From the NCBI GenBank assembly GCA_022702545.1, contig JAHRBC010000004.1, positions 6,416,001-6,480,000 of the forward strand: a stretch of 64,000 nt of DNA, given 5' to 3'. The notes beneath the pieces are model-generated. The model did not search any database. It was not told the DNA's origin and saw only the letters and a program-made list of their open reading frames with translations. Numbering within the stretch: position 1 is the stretch's first letter; the number at the start of each line of letters is the position of its first letter. The DNA comes from Phycomyces nitens (lineage: Eukaryota; Mucoromycota; Mucoromycetes; Mucorales; Phycomycetaceae). Below are positions 47,328-57,559 of this stretch, one piece after another. A program made the translations under genes and the position numbers.

Positions 47328-47977
47328 CCAGTATGGATAAGATGGGATGGATTTATAGAGTTTTTTGAAATATGGGATTATTGAGCGAACAAGTGTTTAG
47401 ATTTGATTGGGTTAGTGTTGAGTGTATTGAATAAATGATTTAATAGAGGATCGATTAGTAGAAAAAGAGTTGAAAGACTAATGAAAAGGTTTAAAGATGG
47501 ATATGATGGATCTGGATTTTGGGTGGGATTTATTGGAGTGAAGATTTTGTAGCTGGTTAAATTGATCAAATGTGTCAAGGGGACTGAGAGAGTATATTAT
47601 TCTTATTTTTTGATATTACTAAATTGATTGTATATTGATTACAAGGACGGATTTGTATATAACCAAATAATTACAGTTAATATATGGAATTGTTTTCGGC
47701 TGCAAGAAATTGAAAACGATCCAGACTTGGATCCATCCAATTCGTACTTGTATTAGTTTATTGCGATTATAATAAAAACTTTGAATATGAATTGTGTTGT
47801 ATGGTATATATTGAATTTATTATTATTATTATTATTACTAGTCATTGATAAATTAAAAAATAAAATAAAAAGTAATTATTTAAAGTTATCATTCAGATAA
47901 TGCTTTTTTGAATTCATATTGGTAATTCATATGTAAGCAAGGTCATCATCATGATATTAAATAAATACGTACGCATT

Positions 47978-48259
47978 TATTTGTGCTTGAAGAAGCACTA
48001 TTGCCCCACGGTTTCCCATCACCTGTAGGTAGCAGACGCCCTACTTTTTCAACCTGCAAACTTCCTCCCACCAGATATTGCCTTGAAAAAATACCTGGCT
48101 GCGGACACCCCACACTTTCGGCCGTGCTGGACGAAGCACAGTTACCACAGGACTTCCCCTCACCCGTAGGTAGTAGACGCCCTACTTTTTCAACCTGCAA
48201 ACTTCCTCCCACCAGATACCGGCTTGAACGAATACCTGGCTGCGGACGCCCCACATTTT
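47978..48259. repeat. Two tandem 141-bp repeats with open frames on both strands
   Basis: Copies at about 47,978-48,118 and 48,119-48,259; the identical block ctactttttcaacctgcaaa recurs with a spacing of 141 bp, a multiple of three. G+C is higher than in the surroundings. The plus frame (47,983-48,261) repeats SPVGSRRPTFSTCKLPPTRY; the minus frame repeats YLVGGSLQVEKVGRLLPTG. Either could be a fragment of a repetitive protein; family not recognised. Confidence 0.8.
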
Positions 48260-48397
48260 GAGACCCTGGAACCCCACCACCATTAAGGCAGTGGGATAAC
48301 CTCCCCACGCACTTTCGTGTCTATGGGAAAAGAGCTATACATAGTATTAGGCTTATGGTTTACTTGGCGATTACAAATAAAAAGAAGAGGTACTTAC

Positions 48398-48545
48398 AGT
48401 CGACAGTCCACATCCACATCCACATCCACATCCACATCTACAGTCCACATCCACATCCACATCTACATTCCACATCCACAATCTGCAAGTCCACTGTCAA
48501 AAATCCGCTCTACAGTCCACAGTCCACAGTCCACAGTCCACGGTC
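48398..48545. repeat. CACATC/CAGTCCA minisatellite
   Basis: A (CACATC)n hexamer array near 48,408-48,480 (with variants) merges into (CACAGTC)n heptamers near 48,512-48,541. Not a telomere repeat. Confidence 0.9.
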
Positions 48546-48599
48546 TAAAGTACATAAGACCGTGTCTAGTTAGTGATGTTGTTTGTAATGTGCTAATTG

Positions 48600-51500
48600 C
48601 AATGCGTACTTACATCGTCATCGGCAAAAAAGGGCCCAAGCTGAGGTCAGCAATGAAAAGTAGTAAGCTGGTGTACAAGAGAAAGGCGCTCTCCCCAAGT
48701 TCCCACTGTTGTTTATTTTTTATGGGAAAATTTTCAGTCAAACTTTTATTTGACAGAGTGATCAAGTCATGTGAGCTCTATGACTTACCACTGTGAGAAT
48801 CCTTCATATTATGTGAGGGTTTGACGCCCTGCAACGGCTCAATAGCTTGATAATCTCTGCTTTTAGACGATTTTTCTTTACTGCTTGTATAACTTTTCTA
48901 TTATTTATTGAATTTGAATATCTAGGCGATATTAAACAGCGAAAATGCCGTAGCTGTATAGTTTATTAGAGTTTAATATAGTGTAGGCTAACATAATCAA
49001 TCCAATATAATAGTTGTAATTACTAATAGCTTGTAGACATTTTTATATGATTTACTTTTTTTCTTTTTCTTTTTTCTTTTTTCTTTTTTTTGGCAAATAA
49101 TGCGTACAGCCATTGTGGTACCATTGTTCTGTCAAAGGTTTCCTAAATTTAGGGGAACGCATATTATAGATTAGGAAGGAATAGAATACAAGAAAACGCT
49201 GTGACTCGGTATGATTGTAAGTAGAAGGGCAGGTTGGAGTGGGATTATCTTTGGATAGTTAATATTAGATAAATTGGATAAATTGGATAAATATGATAAA
49301 TCTGTTAATATTTGGTGAGTGTGTCAAAAGAGAATTATATAGAAAAATGTTGTTTTTGACACTACCAAGGTATATTATCAGTATATTCCCAAAATGTAAC
49401 CAGGCAAAATATCACTGCTCGTCAGAGATCAAAAAGTACAAATATAATAAAATAAAACTGGTATTATACCCAATGAAAAATATGTTTTATTGATTGAAAA
49501 CTGAATGTCTTTTATTGACATTCAGAATCAAAAAAATAATAACTGAAAACAATAAAATAAATGGATGGAATTGTGCTATCGCAGTCAAGGTAAAACAAAG
49601 AATAAAGAAATAGGTGAATAAAATGATGCAATTCTAGACAAGTGTGATAAAGTATAGTATAAAAATATTGTAAAAATAATAAAGGTAAAAATAGAAGAAG
49701 TATATTATACAAAGACAATTGTTTTAAAGAGGTGTAAAATGGTGCAATCATGCAAGAAGGTGGCAAGGATTCACAAAAGAAATAGAAAAGGAAATTAGAT
49801 AAAAAAGGAAATAAATAAATGTGATAAAATAAAAATGGGAAAAAACTGGGAAGAAAGAAAGATATAAAAACTCAGGGATTGCCCTGCCAACGTCACCTCA
49901 CTGGAAACCTGCCCAACTCACTCGGCTCGGACTTCTTACTCAGACTAACCCAGCCTCTGACCCCTCCTACATCTATGACTGGGCCCTTGGTCCAGCTTTA
50001 TGGTCAAAACCAAATTTGCCCACAACACACGTGCCAATGACACGTGTTGAGTTTGGTTGTGTAGTGTAAACTGGTCAAGAAGGTTTATGGACAGTTAAAG
50101 ACTAGTTGATTTTACTTGGGACAATCAACAGACAGAAATTGGGATAAGAACGGACAGAAAAATGGACAGAAAAATGGACAGATAATACAGACAATGGACA
50201 ACGGAACCAACAGTGAGACAGAGATCTTATAACTTTAACGGAAAACAGCCTTGTATTTCACTCAGGACAATACAAGCTCAAATTGTGTTCAAAAGAAAAT
50301 AATCGGAAAACTGAATGAATTTTATTGATAGAGATATTGCTCTTCTTTTATACAAAACTATTGAATAGTTCTTCTTACTAATTATGTTATTCAAATGTCA
50401 TTCCAATCGTAACTAAAGATAAAAGAGATTATATGAACAAATCCGGAAAGGTGTCAAAGAACAAGAAGTATAAAATATGGGGGGTAAGCTGGAAAGAATT
50501 ATTGAAGTGCGAACAATGGAATGGGTAAAGGTAAAAATGTCAGGGTAAATCGAAGTAAGAGGAAATAATCTTTAAAGATAAAAAAGGAAAAAGAATTGAG
50601 ACAATATTCTGGACAAGAAATCCGGAAATTGGGGATAACTTCAGGTCCCACTGAGGTTCTGACGATGGTAGTGATGATTAGCTGTGACGTAGCACTCTTT
50701 TTTGGTGGGGCCCTTAGTGATGTCACGGAGTTTCTGCTAGTTTTGTGGTGCAGCTGGCAAATCTACAACACCTGTGTCAAAATTGATGTGTGTTGAGTTT
50801 GTTGTGAGTGAAAACAAGTCAGAAAAATATAGAAAATTAAATACCACTCATTGACAATAATGATGGTGCAATAAATAAAGATAACAATGGGGTAGAAACC
50901 AAAGTTAAACAGCAAGAAACGGACAAGAGGAGAGAAAGGTAAAATATAGGTAGAGATATATAACTTCACTCGGGATAGTTGGATATATTCTTGACAGCAA
51001 TGGATTACAAGAGGAAGGGAATTTGATAATTTTACTCGGAACAATTAGACAAGTTGACAGCAAAGTATGAGAGGGATACAAATTTGACAGAAAAGGGAAA
51101 TGGATGAAAAGAAAAAGTCAATCTTGGCACAAGTATGGCTAGGAATTTCTATAAGACAATTCACTAGTTCAGGGATGGAAATTAAGAGAGAGGTAACTGA
51201 TGATGTTTATTTGATGAAGATTTTGATCTCTTATATAGATTTGTAAAATATTACTTAATGATGTATTTCTAGATTAATTTTTGTAAGTGAGAATGAGCAT
51301 GCAAAAAATAGATGAGATAATAAAGATGTGTTGGGAGGAAGTATGAATGATACACTGCAAAAGAAGGGCCATTTTAGTATACTGATATTTATAAAATTCT
51401 TGACTGAATAATAAAGATTTGATATAATATTTGCCAAATTTTTTAATATTAAATTTTTAGGATTCGTTGTCTGAATGATTCCAATCAGTATACTGAAACG

Positions 51501-52408
51501 TCAAAGTGCAAAAAGCAAAAGGTGGGTTATTTTTTTTGTGCTTTTTTTTGTCACGAAAATTGGGGGGTTTCTTTTTTTCGTCCCATATTTTCTAGCCCCA
51601 AAGGATTCAGTTCTTTAAATTACTTTATATAGGTTGCTCTCTTCAATATTAAAGCAGTGTCCTCATAGGATTCAGTATGAATTTGGTATGAATTCATGGC
51701 AGATACAGGCCAAAGATGTAGTTTATAATAGTTTTTATTGGATAAAAAAAGTTTTCCTAATGATTTCTATTCGTTCTCATCTCTACTCACTCCTACTCAC
51801 TGCAAAAAATAATCTAAATCATTACAATATTAAAAGTTTATAATTGTAATTTTATGTATTAATTTAATATCTGATAGATAAATTTTAATAAATACCCAGT
51901 CAGTATGTTAAAGAATAACTGACCAGATATTATATATTAACATGTCAGATTTGAAAATTCGGTGTGAGCTTAGTTATAAAGATTGTGTATAAACTCTATT
52001 CCAAAAGCAAACATACATACTATTACAAATTAAGAATAAAAACATGCACTGTTTGAGAACACCTGTCTGAGAAGAACATATATCTAGGCACGTAATAACA
52101 GCAGTGTTTTGCATTTTTTTGATGACAATGATTCAATCAATTGCTTCGGAAAAGCTGTTCTTTTTGGTATTAATTCTAAAAATAATATTCTCAATTGGAA
52201 ATTGGTTTGTAGGAATATATTTTTATTTTTATTTTTATTTTGAATAAAAAAAATCGCTCATAATAATAATTGCTCTATAATATTTATTCTAATATATATA
52301 TATAATTCTTGATTGTATGAGAGAGATGTAGATACTTGCTTTATGGATATATTCTATAATAAATAGCAAATGCTATTAATATGATTGATTTTGATACTAT
52401 TAATCAAA
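48600..52408. other. Gene-poor region with probable LTR relics
   Basis: No gene supported. Segments at about 50,037 (tgacacgtgttgagtttggt) and 50,784 (gtgtgttgagtttgttg) resemble the start of the LTR at 55,496 (tgacaagtgttgagttggtt), and 50,310-50,370 resembles its interior, so old related LTR fragments are likely between 49,500 and 51,250. The repeat copy at 48,664-48,744 lies here. Confidence 0.4.
48664..48744. repeat. Dispersed repeat, copy 2 (81 nt)
   Basis: Counterpart of 35,681-35,760. Confidence 0.85.
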
Positions 52409-53014
52409 TTATATAACACCTTGCTTCCTTGATTTGCTTGATGTCTTTTTAGAGCTAGAGAATATTGTGAGAAAAATTATTAAATATTTATACCAGCTTA
52501 CTTATTATATATAGTCCTTGGAAATGTTGAATACTTTGATTTAATAAAGGCAAAGACAAACTTTTGAAATAGAATACTAAGTAGAGATAGCAAGGAGTAA
52601 GAATATTAAAAAATATTTTTCAAGTATATATACTTACTAGAGGTATGAATTTCTGGAGGGCGGCTATATAGATACATAACATTTCTAATAGAATATGTAT
52701 CAGTAAGAATAATAATCGAATGTAATAAAGAACATAGTACTTATCTTTGTATACCAGAATGATTTTGATTTTGTTTGCCAGGAGTATATATGGCAAACCG
52801 CGCTTTAGAAGAAGTACTTGGATGATAATAAAAAGTAGAGAAAGAAAAAAAATGGATGAATAAAAAACAATCCTTGAAATAGCCATAGAATCTGAGAGAT
52901 GATTACGTATTTTTTTTTGAAAATAAAAAAATAAAAATATGTTTGTTGTGAATACCAAGTATGCAAAAAAGGCGATTAACACACTGTGCGCAAACCCAGT
53001 CTGTAATATTCGTT
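52409..53014 (-). CDS. Possible multi-exon membrane protein of unknown family
   Basis: The main exon begins after a TGTAG acceptor near 53,014 and reads LRVQRILQTGFAHSVLIAFF, then three more strongly hydrophobic segments (YLVFTTNIFLFFYF, IVFYSSIFFLSLLFIIIQVLL, LLFLLIHILLEMLCIYI), ending FIPL at a perfect GTAAGT donor near 52,631-52,636. A final exon near 52,409-52,455 reads SSSKKTSSKSRKQG before TAA, a plausible basic cytosolic tail. The exons between, and the 5' start, are not resolved. Three to four transmembrane helices are expected. AT-rich DNA can mimic such ORFs, so this is tentative; the splice signals and the basic tail are the arguments for it. Confidence 0.35.
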
Positions 53015-53170
53015 GTACTCTCAGTGCTACATGAATGGTTTAGGAAATAAAAATATAAAAACAATAGAAATAGGCATACTCATAAAAGATATTATTTTAT
53101 AAAACAAATGAATATTTAGTTATATGATTAGAATGAATATTTGTGATATTTGGTAGTAGAAAAGGGACGG

Positions 53171-53350
53171 TGGATACTTTGAGACTCTTTATTGTGATTG
53201 AGAAAAAGTTAAAGTTATGTCCAGTCCTTGATTCAAGAAGTGTGTTAACTTAGTATTTATAATTATTGTTATAATTCTTATCAGCTTGGATATTCATTAT
53301 CATAATAGCTGTGTTATTAGTTAATAGGTATTTTGGGACTTTGTCCCACA
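53171..53350 (-). repeat. Probable solo LTR
   Basis: 180-bp block with TG...CA ends on either strand: sense TGTGGGACAAAGTCCC at the 5' end and CTCAAAGTATCCA at the 3' end. The segment gatactttgagact (53,173-53,186) is shared with the chromovirus LTR. No target duplication seen. Confidence 0.5.
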
Positions 53351-53779
53351 ATAGATTGGGTATGGTATTTTCATATTTGGATAAGGATTTCTGGATGGTA
53401 TAGTTTGTCTTGATTTTAGATAATCCAGCTATCTGGGTTTATATATCACTTTTCTCTGATATACCATTATGCCAAATACAACAATATTAGTGACATATAT
53501 TCAAGAGTGCAGGTGTTGTTCAAGATGCGAGGTATTTTATACTTACATTGTAAGGGATGGATAAGAACGGACAAAGTGGGGCTGAGTTGTGCGGCATGGC
53601 ATGGCATCTTGTATTATTAGATTGACTAGATATGGGGTAAAGTAAATTAGTATGGGTGAATTGGGTAATAGAATAATCGATTTACATACCAGAAACAGAG
53701 TTGACAATTAAGTAGAGGGATGTTACGTGATGACCAACAATAGATTCTTATTAAGAGTATAGAACAATATTAGTAAATA

Positions 53780-55200
53780 GCCAGAATAATATTATGAAAA
53801 GAGATAAAGACCAAGAAAAGGCATTACCATTATGATAACCAGTCGTAGATGATGAAGGGGCCAGATGGGGTGGACAGTGATGGTGGCAGTCTATAGTAGA
53901 ATAAGAAATGTTAAAGGATAAAATAGTTTGACATGAAAAGTTTTTACCAAGCCACCAATGACGATACCATATAATAGACCGTTTGAGTAGAGGAGGTCTA
54001 TAAGATAAAAAGAGAGAATCAGAATAGTGTTATGGAAAGTATAAAGACTAAGAGACAGCATTACCATTATGATAACAGTTGAGGATGATGGGGAAGCCAG
54101 ATGGGGTGATTGATGGCAGCGGTCTATAGTAGAATAAGAAACGTTAGAGGATAAAATAGTTTGACACGAAAATATTTTTTACCAAGCCACCAATGACGAT
54201 ACCATATAATAGACCGTTTGAGTAGAGGAGGTCTATAAGATAAAAAGAGAGAATCAGAATAGTGTTATGGAAAGTAGAAAGACTAAGAGACAGCATTACC
54301 ATTATGATAACAGTTGAGGATGATGGGGGAGCCAGATGGGGTGATTGATGGCGGCGGTCTATAGTAGAATAAGAAACGTTAGAGGATAAAATAGTTTGAC
54401 ACAAAAATATTTTTTACCAAGCCATCAATGACGATACCATATAATAGACCGTTTGAGTAGAGGAGATCTATAATATAAAAAGAGAGAATCAGAATAGTGT
54501 TATGGAAAGTAGAAAGACTAAGAGACAGCATTACCATTATGATAACAGTTGAGGATGATGGGGGAGCCAGATGGGGTGATTGATGGCGGTGGTCTATAGT
54601 AGAATAAGAAACGTTAAAGGGGAAAATTATTTGACACGATTTTTTACCATGCCACTGATGACCATACCATATAATAGGCGTGTGAACGGAATATGTCTAT
54701 AAAATAAAAAGAGAGAATAACAATAATATTATAGAAAAGTATAGACCAAGAAATGGCATTACCATTATGATAACCAGTTGTAGATGATGGAAGAGACGGA
54801 CAGGGTGTGATGGGGGTGACCCAAGTAGAATAAACAATGTTAGAGAAAAAAAAAGTTTGACACCAAAAGGTTCTTTTTACCATGACACTGATGACGATAC
54901 CAATATAATAGACTGTGTGAGTGGCGGAAGGCTATAAGATAAAAAGAGAGGATCAGAATAATATTATAAAAAATATAAAGACCAAAAAAAGATATTACCA
55001 TTATGATTACAATCGTACATGAAGGAAGAGGTAGATGGGGTGATTGGTGGTGTGGTCTACAATAAAATAAGCAACGTTAGAATAGAAAATCGTTTGACAC
55101 AAAAAGATTTTTTAGCCCAATATTGATGATTGAACCATATAATAAAGCTGTGTGAGTTGAGGAGGTCTATAAAATAAAAAAAAAGAGAGTCAGGATAATT
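53780..55200 (-). repeat. Tandem ~235-bp repeat array with splice signals in every unit
   Basis: About six units; the marker attaccattatgata recurs at about 53,824, 54,061, 54,297, 54,534, 54,762 and 54,995. The middle three are nearly identical, the outer ones diverged. On the minus strand each central unit reads acceptor TATAG, a 59-63-nt segment, donor GTAATG, a ~67-nt pyrimidine-rich stretch, acceptor TTATAG, a 50-nt segment and donor GTAAAA. This is the layout of two small exons per unit. Exon-like lengths per unit (109 nt) do not keep one frame across units, so coding is not shown. Confidence 0.85.
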
Positions 55201-55495
55201 TGCGAGATGCTAAAGGCACATTCAACTGACCACGGATTGTTTGGATGAGCAATGCAGGCAGGATGTATTGGAATGAGCGCATGTTTATAAAGAAGCCGCC
55301 GATTTTTTAGTGTAAAGAGGTGTAAAAAAGAAAGAAAAAATGGGCCCAGATATAGGAAACGAGGGAAAGGAAAAAAGAGCAAAAAAGAAAAGAATACAAG
55401 GATATATAATTTGAAACAGAGACAGAATAGGTGTAATGGATAGAATCTAAAAACAAATGGAGCCATTCATTAGTGTGTACAAGAAGTGTTTGGAT

Positions 55496-55998
55496 TGACA
55501 AGTGTTGAGTTGGTTTTGTGGTGCAACGTTGTCAGATATAAAAATGAATAAGGGTTGCCAACGAGTTCAGAAGGCAAAAATGTATAATAAAAAGGGATAA
55601 AGTACTGTGATAACGCTCGGGTCTATCCAACAGTAAGGAAATTGGGGTAGAATGTATACAAAAAGACAAATATAACAAGAGGTATGCTTATAATTATCGC
55701 GAAGAGTGATTATAAGTCAGTGACAATGAAATAAATGTGTAAGGATACAAATCAGGGTTTGATCAATAAAAATAAAGGTAGATAGAGATGATGTTTTATT
55801 ATTGCTTCATATCAAGCCTTTTATACTGAAGAAATCTATACTATCTCATTATAACTTCTACTAAGTATAATTGATGATGTTATACCATGCGCAAGGGTAC
55901 TTCTTGCACATGGGTTTAAAAGAAATCCTGCAAAAGTCGTCATACTTTTACAGGATGTTCGTGGTCTGAACGGAACCAAAACGAGACACACCGTGTCA
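55496..55998 (-). repeat. 3' LTR of the second gypsy element
   Basis: 503 bp, TGACAAG...GTGTCA. Retains CG at three positions where the other LTR has TG or CA. Confidence 0.96.
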
Positions 55999-56059
55999 TG
56001 GCACCCTCGCTAGTGAAGACCACGGAAGAAAAAGAGAAGTAAGAACTACTGGAATGACA

Positions 56060-57388
56060 CTATCTGGATCGAAGGCGTTCGAGCCAAGAAAGAAATTGAG
56101 CTTCACCTCGCTGAATCTCCTTGTCTGGAATTAGGGACTTGTGGTGTCGGAAAGGAACAAGAACATCACCATTGACTGCACCTTTTAGGCGAAGGTAGTT
56201 CGGTCCAACAAGGTAATAAGTACCATTCGGATTTACTTTGGTTACAGTCATGGGCCCTAACCAACGATCAGACAACTTAGTGGCAGGAACTTGATCTCGC
56301 ATCAATACTTGTTCGCCAACATTAAACTTTCTTCTTGTGGAGACTTGTTGATCGTATCTTGCTTTGTCCTTAGCTTTCTTTATGGTGGATCTCTCCTTGG
56401 CCTCTTTGTGTATTGTTTCGATCAGATTGTGGAGAACCTTAGCACGATTAGCTAATTTGAGTGGACGGTTTCCCTCGACAAAGTGCGAAGTAGGAGCTGG
56501 CCAAGTTGCTGGAGTACGCAGATCATAACCATAAAGAAGCATGCCTGGAGTTTGACCGGTAGTGTCACTACGCATGGTACGGATGGCTAGTAAGGTGGCA
56601 GGGATATATTGGTCCCATTTAGATGGATCGTCGGTATCACGAGTGATTTTCGCAAGTGTCTGTACGACAGTTTGATTCAATCGTTCACAGAGTCCATTGG
56701 TTTGTGGCCTATACGCCGTAGTAGTAAGATGCCGGCAGTTGAGAGAGGCCAAAAACTTGCGAATATAACTAGACTTGAAGTTACTACCACGATCGGTCAG
56801 AAGATACGTTGGTACACCATATAAGGAAACGACATGGTCAAAGAGAAATTTCGCAGTTGTTTCTTGAGTAATATTTTCAACTGGAGCAGCAATAGGCCAA
56901 CGAGTAAGATAATCTACTGCTACCAATATATAGCGGAATCCACTAGAGGGAATATCCATTGGTCCCACTGCATCGCATCCAACCATATAAAATGGACGAT
57001 CAGGTGTTGGAATAGGTCTTGATAGTTCTGTACGGCGGTGAAGATAACGAGCACGTACTTGGCATGTAACACAATTTTGTACTACCTTTCGTACCCATTC
57101 AAATAATTTTGGTGAAGTATATTGTTGACGGACTTGAGACCATGTATTCTTGATACCAGCATGTCCTTCTGAATGTACTTGAGTAATGATATCTTCGATA
57201 ACACCCTCATGAAGAAGTTCTTGAAGTCCACCAGTATACGGATTTTTCTTGAATAGTTTTCCATGATGAACCTCAAACTTGGGGGCTTGCCTACGGATTT
57301 TCTTGCGTTCAGTTGGACTAATCTGATCAGGAAGGTTTCCATTGTTTTGAATACAGTGTAATATGGACAAATATAAAGGATATTCCAT
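56060..57388 (-). CDS. Integrase ORF of the second gypsy element
   Basis: About 442 residues from the first ATG at 57,388 (MEYPLYLSILHC). Zinc-binding HHCC motif in VHSEGHAGIKNTW...NCVTCQVR; catalytic triad in MVGCDAVGPM, LLTDRGSNFKSS and GLCERLNQTV; a GPY/F-type C-terminal module (SDRWLGPMTVTKVNPNGTYYL). It lies in the same frame as the upstream pol ORF but is separated by a 171-nt AT-rich spacer with stops (TAG at 57,560-57,562 and a TGA near 57,420). The ORF itself is intact, which argues for separate expression or a recent break; nothing shows which. Confidence 0.92.
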   Translation of the reverse strand: MEYPLYLSILHCIQNNGNLPDQISPTERKKIRRQAPKFEVHHGKLFKKNPYTGGLQELLHEGVIEDIITQVHSEGHAGIKNTWSQVRQQYTSPKLFEWVRKVVQNCVTCQVRARYLHRRTELSRPIPTPDRPFYMVGCDAVGPMDIPSSGFRYILVAVDYLTRWPIAAPVENITQETTAKFLFDHVVSLYGVPTYLLTDRGSNFKSSYIRKFLASLNCRHLTTTAYRPQTNGLCERLNQTVVQTLAKITRDTDDPSKWDQYIPATLLAIRTMRSDTTGQTPGMLLYGYDLRTPATWPAPTSHFVEGNRPLKLANRAKVLHNLIETIHKEAKERSTIKKAKDKARYDQQVSTRRKFNVGEQVLMRDQVPATKLSDRWLGPMTVTKVNPNGTYYLVGPNYLRLKGAVNGDVLVPFRHHKSLIPDKEIQRGEAQFLSWLERLRSR

Positions 57389-57559
57389 TGCAAAAGTAGA
57401 CAAGTGATGATAGATATGTTTTCAAAATATAAAATATATTTGTTTCGTTATAAAGATAACAAGAATAATAAAAGGGAAAAGATGGGTGCAATAAAAGGTC
57501 TTCCCCAAGACAAGGAAACGGGAAAAAATATGACTTGGGGGGTATCTAGGACAATTGTC

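Noticed and set aside
48398..48545. Internal telomere repeat
   Set aside because: Unit CACATC/CAGTCCA does not match TTAGGG-type fungal telomeres.
53780..55200. CRISPR-like array
   Set aside because: Units are ~235 bp without short repeat/spacer alternation, in a eukaryotic genome, with no cas genes.
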